Assembly: GCA_036266155.1 (NCBI GenBank)
Contig: DATANR010000147.1
Coordinates: 1 to 23,857 of the forward strand
Length of the DNA: 23,857 nt
DNA from: SIAJ01 sp036266155
GTDB lineage: Bacteria > Planctomycetota > Planctomycetia > Gemmatales > Gemmataceae
Reading direction: 5' to 3'
Both the position numbers and the translations under genes were made by a program. This document shows, in pieces, positions 1 through 7,305 of this stretch. Positions within the stretch are counted from its first letter, which is position 1. Each line of letters begins with the position of its first letter. The notes beneath the pieces are model-generated. The model was not told where the DNA came from and did not search any database. It saw only the letters and a program-made list of their open reading frames with translations.

Positions 1-51
1 AGGCGTAAGCCCGACGTGTCTGGGCCTGCGGGGCACGTCGGGCTTACGCCT
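1..51. terminator. Perfect 18-bp inverted repeat downstream of the esterase gene
   Basis: Bases 1-18 (AGGCGTAAGCCCGACGTG) are the exact reverse complement of 34-51, with a 15-base spacer. The structure starts 22 bases past the stop codon of the leftward esterase gene, so it could be the transcription terminator or 3' stabiliser of that gene set. No T-tract can be checked because the window ends here. Its outer part recurs at 22955-22968, so it may instead belong to a dispersed palindromic repeat family. Confidence 0.6.
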
Positions 52-72
52 CGACGCGCGCCGATTGATCTT

Positions 73-888
73 TCAATTCGACGATGATGATGGAAGGCGT
101 TCGCCGCGCTTGTGGCGACTGAAGAAGTCGAACACCTCGGGCAAATTCCGATACGCCACGGTCATGTGGTCGCCGCCTTTGATCTCGACGTACCGATAGG
201 TCATGTCAAAGTTCTTCATCTGCTCAGCCCATTTGCGCGCTGTCGAAACGGGACACAAGATGTCGGCATCGCCCTGAACGAGGATCACAGGAATGTGCTT
301 GATCTTTTCAACGTCGGTCGCGGGCCGATAGATGGCCGGCGCCAGCGGGGCCAAGGCGGCCCACTGATCCGAATACTTGATGCCCAGGTGCCAGGTGCCG
401 CCGCCGCCCATCGAGTGGCCCATCAGATAAGTGCGATCCGGATCGGTGTGGAAGTCTTTGCGCGCGATGTCGAGGACGTTCATCACGTCCTTCTCGCTTA
501 GTTCGAGCAGGTTCTCCGGGTTCGTCTTGCCGCGGAAAAATGCTTGCCCATACCAGCCTCCCGCATTGTAACCCATCGGCGCGACGACGATGAAGCCGTA
601 CTTCTCGGCCTGATCGGTCAGGCCCGGATAACGCATGATCTGCTGCGGATTGCTGCCAAGCCCGTGCAGCAACACCACGAGGGGCGTCTTCTTGGCCTTG
701 TCGTAGTTCGACGGCACAAAGACGGCGTACTCCATCTCCTTGCCGGCATCCTTGAAGTCGTAGGTCTTCTTCTGGATGCGCGACTGCGTCGTGGACGCTT
801 CCTTCTTGGCGGGCTGCTGGGCGTGCAAGCCGGGCATCGCGATGGCCACGAACGCGATTGCGAGTAAGGTGACGCGAATCATTCGCAT
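73..888 (-). CDS. Secreted alpha/beta-hydrolase (PHB-depolymerase/LpqC-like esterase)
   Basis: A 271-residue protein with an N-terminal signal peptide (residues 1 to about 23, ending LHA before QQ), so probably exported. The fold is alpha/beta-hydrolase: an oxyanion-type HGLG at 75-78, the nucleophile elbow GHSMG with Ser159, a likely acid Asp207 or Asp209 in QGDAD, and His241 in GGDH. This order and the overall length fit the esterase/polyhydroxybutyrate-depolymerase-like family, whose members hydrolyse ester bonds; the substrate cannot be read from the sequence. A second Met at residue 3 is an equally possible start, and no Shine-Dalgarno is evident. It is the last gene of a leftward run with the hypothetical protein and the radical SAM enzyme upstream (63-base gap), and it ends just before a strong inverted repeat. 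Confidence 0.85.
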   Translation of the reverse strand: MRMIRVTLLAIAFVAIAMPGLHAQQPAKKEASTTQSRIQKKTYDFKDAGKEMEYAVFVPSNYDKAKKTPLVVLLHGLGSNPQQIMRYPGLTDQAEKYGFIVVAPMGYNAGGWYGQAFFRGKTNPENLLELSEKDVMNVLDIARKDFHTDPDRTYLMGHSMGGGGTWHLGIKYSDQWAALAPLAPAIYRPATDVEKIKHIPVILVQGDADILCPVSTARKWAEQMKNFDMTYRYVEIKGGDHMTVAYRNLPEVFDFFSRHKRGERLPSSSSN

Positions 889-951
889 GGGAAGTGTCTC
901 GTCGGGGTGGATGGAATGCCAGAGGAGCTATGCTACGAAGCGGACTCGCCG

Positions 952-1653
952 TCACTCTTTTCCGAGAACCAAGTCCACGACCCAGCACCCACGAACGTGC
1001 GGCCCCAGTCCGCGGCAATGATCGAGGATCGCCGTATCATCGCAGCCGGCGTCCATGAGGGCATCGGCGAGGATCGGCATGCGGTCGAAGGCACGGTGCT
1101 GGTAGATGCCGCGCGCGACCCCGACGGAGTCAGAGGTTCGCCAGCGCGGGTCGAAGGCAACGGGTCGGAAGGGGTTCGCGAAGAGGTCGCGGACCAACAG
1201 CACCTGCGCGAGCTTCTCCTCTTCTACGATCGATTTGTCAAGTTCTGTGTAGCCGTCTGGGTGCTTCGACCGAATTACCGCTTCCGTCACATATAAGTGG
1301 CATCTCATGTAGGGCTCTAACGAGCTGGTTTCGCCCCGAAGGCACTTCTGAGCAGCCAGTCTTGACCAAGTATGCATGTTCAAAAGTCGCTCATTGCGAA
1401 AATAATCGCGATTCTGAACAGTATCGCATTTATCAAGGCACTCCTCAGCCAAGTCACGGTCGACGGGCTCACCTTCCACAAGTCTCTCTGCTAACTCGAC
1501 GCATATTCGAGCATAATAATTTGAAAAAATCGACCAGATGCGACGACAGCAAGCGATTGCAAACAAGCGCTGTTTTCGTCCAGACAATTTCCCGTGCAGA
1601 TAGCTCAGCATTGGACTCGGATCGTTGCAGATCAGCCACTCCGCTTCAGTCAT
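952..1653 (-). CDS. Conserved Gemmataceae hypothetical protein (MTEAEW family)
   Basis: A 233-residue cytoplasmic protein of unknown function with no signal peptide or membrane segment. It starts MTEAEW, has a CCRRIW motif near residues 35-40, and ends in the block CRGLGPHVRGCWVVDLVLGK. I recognise this head-and-tail pattern as a large paralogous family in Gemmata and relatives; no biochemical role is known to me. The start is supported by AGGGAG a few bases upstream on the minus strand. It lies 21 bases after the radical SAM stop codon, so cotranscription is likely. The middle part looks less GC-rich than its neighbours. It is a lineage marker rather than a functional clue. Confidence 0.8.
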   Translation of the reverse strand: MTEAEWLICNDPSPMLSYLHGKLSGRKQRLFAIACCRRIWSIFSNYYARICVELAERLVEGEPVDRDLAEECLDKCDTVQNRDYFRNERLLNMHTWSRLAAQKCLRGETSSLEPYMRCHLYVTEAVIRSKHPDGYTELDKSIVEEEKLAQVLLVRDLFANPFRPVAFDPRWRTSDSVGVARGIYQHRAFDRMPILADALMDAGCDDTAILDHCRGLGPHVRGCWVVDLVLGKE

Positions 1654-1674
1654 CGCGCTCCCTGGTTGCAGTCA

Positions 1675-2784
1675 TCATCGGGCCGCTGACGCGGCTCCGC
1701 TCGCCGGTGACTTCACCCCTACCTGAATCAACTCCCCCGCGAAGTTCGGCCGATTGCCTGTCCAATCGCCAACCTGGCCGCCGCCGCCGTTGACGCCGTT
1801 GGCCAGGCCGCGCGTCAGCACGTACCAGCAGAAGTAACAGTGATTGCTCGTCGCGGCCGGCAGGGCGTTCGGGTCGCGGGCCAGGATTTCGTCGCGGATC
1901 GCCGTCAAGCCTTCGCGGAACACCTTGCCGACGTAGGGGTGCTTGCGGCCCCGCTGAATCACTTGCTTCGCCGTGTCCGTGTAAATGTTGCCGATCGTCA
2001 ATTGATCGAGATCGCTCGCGAAGCCGCAGCACGGCTTCACGTCGCCCTTCGGGTTCACGATCAACGCCTGACCGGGTCCTTCGCAATAGTCCTCCGCGAA
2101 CCACTCGCCATCCCACGGGGTGCCGGGCAAGCCCTCGGCCCGCTCGACCGTCGCCAGGTGGTTCCAGTTCAACGTCATCGTGAAGTCGGCGGACACCAGC
2201 AAGTAGCGCTTCAATAAGTCGGACCACTCGACGACGGCATCCAACTCTTTCGCAAGCTTGTGAATCGGCTCGAGTCCCTGATCCGGCGCCCGGCTCGCAT
2301 ACGAGAGGGACAGGATCGTGTCGCGGTCAAAGATGCGTCGACCGGCCCGACAGAATTCCGCAAGCTTTGCCGTCTGGATGCCGTGGAACTTATCGACGCT
2401 CAGGCCGAGCTTGCCCGAGAAGCCGGCGTCACGCAGATGGGTAAGCACGCGCTCCAACTGGTCGGCATCGGTGAACCAGACGCCGTTGGTCATCACCTTG
2501 TCAAAGCGGAAACCAAGTTCGGCCCCACGCTTCACGAGCGCGATCACGAACTCCGGGTAAACGAATGGCTCGCCGCCCGTGAAGCCCAGCGTGCGGATGC
2601 CCTCGCGGTGCGCGTCCTCCAGAAAGTGGATCGCCGTCGCGAGGTCGAGCCGATCAGTCCACTCGATGGGGACGCAACAATGTGGGCAAGTCAGGTTGCA
2701 CTGGTAAGTCCCGGCAAATGAGATGTAGTCGGGCCGAAAGCCGCGGCCGGGTTTGGCGGGGCCGCGGGGGGTACGGTCGTTCAT
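1675..2784 (-). CDS. Radical SAM protein with SPASM-like C-terminal cysteines
   Basis: A 369-residue enzyme with the radical SAM signature CxxxCxxC at Cys29, Cys33 and Cys36, which binds a 4Fe-4S cluster and S-adenosylmethionine, followed by the SAM-contacting GGEP at 70-73. A second cysteine set (Cys234, Cys252/253, then Cys316 and Cys319) resembles a SPASM/twitch auxiliary cluster. Such domains are common in enzymes that modify peptides or use large substrates, but no precursor peptide or partner is visible nearby and the substrate is unknown. The gene is first in a leftward set with the MTEAEW protein and the esterase. It diverges from the BBP7 gene across about 140 bases, which should hold both promoters. 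No Shine-Dalgarno is evident at the chosen start. Confidence 0.88.
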   Translation of the reverse strand: MNDRTPRGPAKPGRGFRPDYISFAGTYQCNLTCPHCCVPIEWTDRLDLATAIHFLEDAHREGIRTLGFTGGEPFVYPEFVIALVKRGAELGFRFDKVMTNGVWFTDADQLERVLTHLRDAGFSGKLGLSVDKFHGIQTAKLAEFCRAGRRIFDRDTILSLSYASRAPDQGLEPIHKLAKELDAVVEWSDLLKRYLLVSADFTMTLNWNHLATVERAEGLPGTPWDGEWFAEDYCEGPGQALIVNPKGDVKPCCGFASDLDQLTIGNIYTDTAKQVIQRGRKHPYVGKVFREGLTAIRDEILARDPNALPAATSNHCYFCWYVLTRGLANGVNGGGGQVGDWTGNRPNFAGELIQVGVKSPASGAASAAR

Positions 2785-2924
2785 GTTCGCGATCGGCCGG
2801 TTGCCCCAGCCCTCCTCAATTGTGCCCGCATTTCCGGCACCGTCGGCAAAATCAGCAAATCTTGCCCCATCCGCATGCCGATGTTATCTGGGCTACTGGT
2901 CCGCCCGTTGCGATGGAGCTTGCG

Positions 2925-4238
2925 ATGCAATTCCGCGCCCGTTGGTTGGCGACTCTCCTCGCGAGTCTTGGCCCGGTGTGCCCGTTGTTTGCCGACTCGG
3001 ATCCTTCCGAGCCCACCGTGGTGCGTCGATCCGATGCCGTGCGCTCGGATGGTCCGCGTAAGCGCGTCGTCGAAGTTCTGCCAGTCACCGAAGTCGAAGC
3101 GCCGAATGCTGCGCCGACTCCTCCCATAATGACCGAGCCCGATTTCGTTCCGCCGCCCGGATCGAACATCTGGGCACAGGCCGAATTCCTGCAATGGTGG
3201 TATCGCGGCGGCACGCTTCCGCCGCTCGTCACCGCCGGTTCACCGGTCGACCCGATTCCCGGCGCTCTATCGCAGCCAGGCAGCCGGGTCCTTTATGGCG
3301 GCGGTCAGGCCGACGCCGAGTGGGCCAGCGGCGGCCGCGGTCGGATCGGCGGCTATGCCAACGGCACACCCTTCGGCTGGGAAATCGGCGGCTTCTACAC
3401 GCTGCCGCAATCGACCAACGCGCTGTTCACATCGAACTCTGTCCCGATCCTCGCCCGGCCATTCTACGATTCGTTCCTGGTGACTCCATCGAGCCTGCTG
3501 TTCGGCGCTGGCGGAGCGTTTCAGGGCTCGGTGACCGCGATCACGCGCACGACATTGTGGGGCGCCGAAGGCCACATTTCCGTGGCCATGGACACGGAGG
3601 CCAAGAACTCGGCGTTCATCGGCTACCGCTATTTGCAGATGACCGACGACCTGCAGATCGCCGGCCGCTACAACCTCGACGCGGGCGGCTTGGCGTTCAA
3701 TAGCGGCATCGCTCTTTTGACGGGCGCGACCGGCACGATTTCCGATCGTGTGAAGACGACCAACGAATTCAATGGCGCTACTTTCGGCTGGAAATACCAC
3801 AACTTCGCGGGCCGATTTAGCGTCGATCTGCGTGCGTCGATCGCCATCGGCGTCGGCTCCGAACGAGCGCGCTTCGAAGGGGCCACCCAGACGGTCGACG
3901 CGGACGCCACGCCGCGCACGGCCGCGTCCGGCCTGCTCGTGCAAGCGTCGAATGCCGGCGTCTATGGCCGCGACTTCATGACCGTTGTGCCCGAAGCCGG
4001 CGCCCGCGTGTCGTTCATGGTCGCGCCCGGCGTCAGCGTGTTTGGCGGCTACGACTTCCTTTACTGGGCCTCGGTGATGCGTGCCGGCGACCAGCTCGAT
4101 CAAGCCGTTGACAGTCGCCAAATGCCCGCGAGCGGTAACTTCATCTCCGGTTCACCCGGTTTCCGCCCGATCAGCCCCTTGCGCGACACCTCCTTCTGGG
4201 CTCACGGCGTGAGTTTGGGTGTGCGGTTCGAATATTGA
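2925..4238 (+). CDS. BBP7-family outer-membrane beta-barrel protein
   Basis: A 437-residue predicted outer-membrane barrel. I chose the ATG at 2925 because GGAG at 2915-2918 sits six bases before it and the product then opens with a normal signal peptide (MQFRARWLATLLAS..., ending near LFA). The open frame runs upstream to 2682, but that part overlaps the divergent radical SAM gene. The mature protein has a proline-rich linker, then an AEFLQWWYRGG block, strands rich in alternating aromatic/glycine residues (IGGYANG, WEIGGFYTLP), a WGAEGHISVAM/FIGYRYLQM pair, and a C-terminal aromatic ending (LGVRFEY) typical of outer-membrane proteins. This matches the planctomycete BBP7 family (PF07585), of unknown cargo. 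It appears monocistronic. Confidence 0.88.
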   Translation: MQFRARWLATLLASLGPVCPLFADSDPSEPTVVRRSDAVRSDGPRKRVVEVLPVTEVEAPNAAPTPPIMTEPDFVPPPGSNIWAQAEFLQWWYRGGTLPPLVTAGSPVDPIPGALSQPGSRVLYGGGQADAEWASGGRGRIGGYANGTPFGWEIGGFYTLPQSTNALFTSNSVPILARPFYDSFLVTPSSLLFGAGGAFQGSVTAITRTTLWGAEGHISVAMDTEAKNSAFIGYRYLQMTDDLQIAGRYNLDAGGLAFNSGIALLTGATGTISDRVKTTNEFNGATFGWKYHNFAGRFSVDLRASIAIGVGSERARFEGATQTVDADATPRTAASGLLVQASNAGVYGRDFMTVVPEAGARVSFMVAPGVSVFGGYDFLYWASVMRAGDQLDQAVDSRQMPASGNFISGSPGFRPISPLRDTSFWAHGVSLGVRFEY

Positions 4239-4425
4239 GACGATTGGGCCGGGTCACGCCGCACTCTGAATTCTTGCGATTTCTAGCTCAGTGGTGCTGC
4301 GTCCACGCACACCTTCACTTCACGCCGGCTGCCGCCGATTCGCTGGGGCCCTGACGAAATTCTGCTCTCATTTCGCCATCACCCACGGGACAATGGGCGA
4401 CGCAACTTTGCCGTGAGGCAGAACC
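4239..4425. other. Intergenic region between the BBP7 gene and the WD40 cluster
   Basis: This 187-base gap holds a small imperfect hairpin at 4293-4313 (GGTG, a bulged C, then TGCG pairing with CGCA and CACC around TCCA). It lies about 55 bases after the BBP7 stop. It could end BBP7 transcription, but no T-tract follows. No gene or clear promoter was recognised. Confidence 0.3.
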
Positions 4426-5786
4426 ATGTCGTCGTGTCGCTGGGCTTTCTCGCTCCTGCTCGCCAATTTCGCGCCCGTGTCCGCGGGTGATCCGGTGCCG
4501 CGTGTCGATTTGCTGGGCGATCCATTGCCGGCCGGGCCATCGCCCGCATCGGCAGCACGCGGTTTCTGCTGCGGCCCTATCTCGAAAACGTTTACTTCAC
4601 GCCCGACGGCTCGACCGTCATCGGGCGCGGCGCGGACAACGTGCTCACGTTCTGGGCCGCCGACTCGGGCAAACAGGTGTTCGAGTTGCGCGACCCGGAC
4701 CTCATCAACTTCCGCATGGACCAGTCGCCGGACGGAACCCGGCTCGCTTTGTTCGGTCAGGACAAGCGCGGCAAACCGGCCCCGGACGCGACGCTCCGGG
4801 TTTATGACATGGCGACGCGCAAGCCGCTTTGGTCGAAGACGATCGACGATGAGTATTGCTATCGACACGTCGTGCTCTATTCGGCCGATGGCAACACATT
4901 TTCACGGCCACGAATGTCGACGTCCGCGTGTGGGATGCGGAAACCGGCAATGAACTCCGTCGTGTCAAACCCGGTCTCGGCTACGGCGGAATAACACTCT
5001 CTCACGATGGGCAAACACTGGCGATCGGCGCCGAGTATAGCTTGCACCTCTGGAACTGGCACACCGATACCCTGCCGCGCACCGCGGAGAAGCGTAACTC
5101 GCAATACCTCAATCGTCTGATCTTCTCGATGGACGACAAATCGCTGTTTACTTATGGCGACGACAGTTCAATTCATGGCTACGACGTGGCAACCGGAAAA
5201 TTCACCGGCAAGGCTGCTGAATCCGCAATGCGGTTTCGCACCGCGAGCCCCGACGGCAAGACCATTGCGGTTGCCGATTACGATCAGGCGAAATCCCTGG
5301 GCTCGATAATCCTTCAAGATGCCGCGACGGGCAAGGAGATTCATCGACTCGCCACTAGTCGAGTCTTGGCCGGCACAGCTCGGTGGTCAAAGGATGGCAA
5401 GCGATTGGCCGGCGCAACCGCGTTTCGCGCCTATGCCTGGGACGTCAAAACCGGACAAGCGCTTGGGCCGCCGCCAATCGGTCCGGACTGGCCTGTTACG
5501 AACCTGCTGTTCACCTCTGACGGTCGGCTTCTACGGCGTGCTGATGTTCACTCCCGAGGGCAAACAGATCGTCGCGAGTTCCGAGGATGGGTCATTGCGC
5601 TTCTGGGACGCGACGACCGGCGACCTCGTCGGCGCCATCACCTTACCGCGCCGACCGACGAACATCACCTTCACCCCCGACGGCAAACTGTTGGCCGTCG
5701 CCTTCAGCGATCCGACGGTGCTCATCTCCGACGTGAACGCGGCCCTGAAGCCGGCGAAGGAGTCAGCATGTATCGAAATTCGTTGA
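4426..5786 (+). pseudogene. Decayed WD40-repeat protein, copy 1 (three frame breaks)
   Basis: The coding path can be followed across three frame changes. Frame 1 from 4426 gives a signal peptide (MSSCRWAFSLLLANF...) and the head LLGDPLPAG. Near 4535 it moves to frame 3 (IARIGSTRFLLRPYLENV, FTPDGSTVIG, LTFWAADSG). Near 4900 it moves to frame 2 (TATNVDVRVWDAETG, then several SPDG/WD-type blades). Near 5525 it returns to frame 3 (LMFTPEGKQIV, LRFWDATTGD, FTPDGKLLAVAF). The blades are those of a secreted WD40 propeller as found in planctomycetes. The first two breaks look like single-base losses in a G run and a T run; the third also skips about one blade, suggesting a deletion. The intact product would be exported and probably bind other proteins. 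Sequencing error is an alternative for the two homopolymer breaks. Confidence 0.75.
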
Positions 5787-6302
5787 TGCTCGCTACGCTG
5801 TTCGCCGGCCCCTTCGCCGGGGCGGAACCCGTCGACCTGGCCGGCGACCCGCTGTCGCATGGAGCCATCGCTCGCCGGTGAACTCATGGCGAATCGCTAT
5901 TACGGCAACCCATCTGTCGCGTTGACGCCGCTCGTTTTGCGTGCCCCGACGACCGCGGAAAAGGAACGCGTCGCGGCCTTGCTGAAGGAGTGCGACTCCG
6001 ACGACTATCCCACGCGCGAGAAGGCCGCGGCCGCCCTGGTTGCAGTCGGCGCCGGCGTCGAACCGCTGCCACGGCAAGCGATGATCGACGGTCCCTCCGC
6101 CGAGGTCCGCCTGCGCGCCCGTGTCGCGCGCGAGGGCATCCTGAATCAACCCAAATTTCGATTGACGGGCCATGCCGAGGAAGTCCGAGCGATGACGTTC
6201 TCCGCCGACGGCAAGCTCTTCGCCACCGGCAGCGTCGATGGCCGGACGATCCTTTGGGACACGGCGACGGGGAAGGAATTAGCGCGGCTGGATGTGCGAT
6301 GA
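5768..6302 (+). pseudogene. Decayed and truncated WD40-repeat protein, copy 2
   Basis: This copy starts at ATG 5768, five bases after a strong AAGGAG (5757-5762), and overlaps the end of copy 1 by 19 bases, as in a translationally coupled pair. The first frame encodes a signal peptide and the shared head (VDLAGDPLSHGAIAR), then meets TGA at 5879-5881. The next frame (to 6302) encodes a short helical element (AALLKECDSDDYPTREKAAAAL..., ending near REGI) of the kind that usually follows the propeller in such proteins, then one blade (LTGHAEEVRAMTFSADGKLF...ILWDTATGKELARL) before a stop. The propeller is therefore nearly absent and the domain order is unusual, which fits an internal deletion and rearrangement. 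It is very probably non-functional as a full-length protein. Confidence 0.7.
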
Positions 6303-6390
6303 AACGAACGGCGTCCGCTGCGTCTCAATACGGTTCGGTTCCCGCGTCCCCTTTCAGCCTCGTGTTTCTTCTCATGTCGAGGATCGTCCT

Positions 6391-7222
6391 ATGCGGGCCG
6401 CGTCGATACTGCTGTTTCTGACCTTCGCCGTCCCGGCCACCGGCGAATCGGGGCCGATGCCACGGGAGGTCCGCTTCGACGCGGTCGGCTACCGGACGGC
6501 GCCGTCGCGCGGCTGGGCATAGGTCGACTCTTTCACGCCGCCAGATTCATGGTCCTTTCCACGGACGGGACTCGGTTGGCCTCCGCGTCATACGACGGGC
6601 AAGTGCGCCTATGGGATACGAAGACCGGCCGGCAACTCTGGGACCGGCGACCGCCTTGGTTCCAATTCGGCACAATGCCCTGGCTGGCATTCTCCCCCGA
6701 AGGAGGTCGACTGGCCGTCGTTTTCACGGCGAACACGCGAGGCCGATCGTTCACATGTGGGATGCCGCCACGGGCGCGGAACTGGCCCGAGGGACGCTGC
6801 CCGACGGGACCGTGGGGGCGGCGGCAATCGCAATCTCTTCGGATGGATCGGCTCTCGCCGTGGCCGCGGCAGCCAAGGTCTTCACGCTCGACACCGCATC
6901 CGGAAAGGTTCGCCAGCACTTGAAGGGTACGTTCGCAATCTGCCGAGTTCTTGCATTCGCCCCTGACGGCAAGACGCTCACGGCCGTTGGCACTCTCGGC
7001 GGCCAGCGGCAGGTACTACAGGTCCACAGATGGGACACGTCCACCGGCATGGAAGTTGAGAGCTTCGAGGTTGATGCGCCGGTCAACGGGCGGCCATCTC
7101 TCGGCGGATGCGCGGTTCTGCGCGCTGGTGGAATCGGGCGGCATGGACATTCGCGTGGTGGACGCGTCCAACGGCAAAGCAGTTTGTTTGGCCCGGGAGC
7201 CCAACCCGCTATATGTGTTTAG
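6391..7222 (+). pseudogene. Decayed WD40-repeat protein, copy 3, ending at a dispersed repeat
   Basis: A third paralogue starts at ATG 6391 with GAGGA at 6379-6383 and a signal peptide (MRAASILLFLTFAVPATG). The first frame stops at 6522, but the shared head continues in frame 3 (LPDGAVARLGIGRLF) and then the blades STDGTRLASASYDGQVRLWD and LAFSPEGGRLAVVF. Near 6745 coding moves to frame 2 (IVHMWDAATGAEL, ISSDGSALAVAA, FAPDGKTLTAVG, VHRWDTSTG). Near 7095 it moves back to frame 3 (LSADARFCALVESGGMDIRVVDASNGK). Recognisable blades stop at about 7200, exactly where the 58-bp dispersed repeat begins; the frame itself closes further on without WD40 similarity. Several blades are missing compared with a complete propeller. 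Confidence 0.72.
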
Positions 7223-7259
7223 CAATCTCTGTTGGCAATCTCTGGATTTTGCGACGGCT
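7201..7259 (+). repeat. Dispersed repeat, left copy (inverted relative to 11396-11453)
   Basis: Bases 7201-7259 match the reverse complement of 11396-11453 with three mismatches (7208, 7210, 7221) and one inserted G (7244/7245). The core contains two near-direct GCAATCTCTGTTG-type units and ends GATTTTGCGACGGCT. It interrupts the coding sense of WD40 copy 3 and lies 47 bases beyond the stop codon of the leftward kinase gene. It carries no gene. It may be a small MITE- or REP-like element or a terminal repeat of the segment between the two copies. Confidence 0.85.
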
Positions 7260-7305
7260 GCGAGGATCGGCCGACTCAAGATTCGGTGGCAAAGCCGACG
7301 GCGGA

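Noticed and set aside
2682..2924. Upstream extension of the BBP7 reading frame
   Set aside because: It overlaps the divergent radical SAM gene and precedes a clear ribosome-binding site and signal peptide at 2925.
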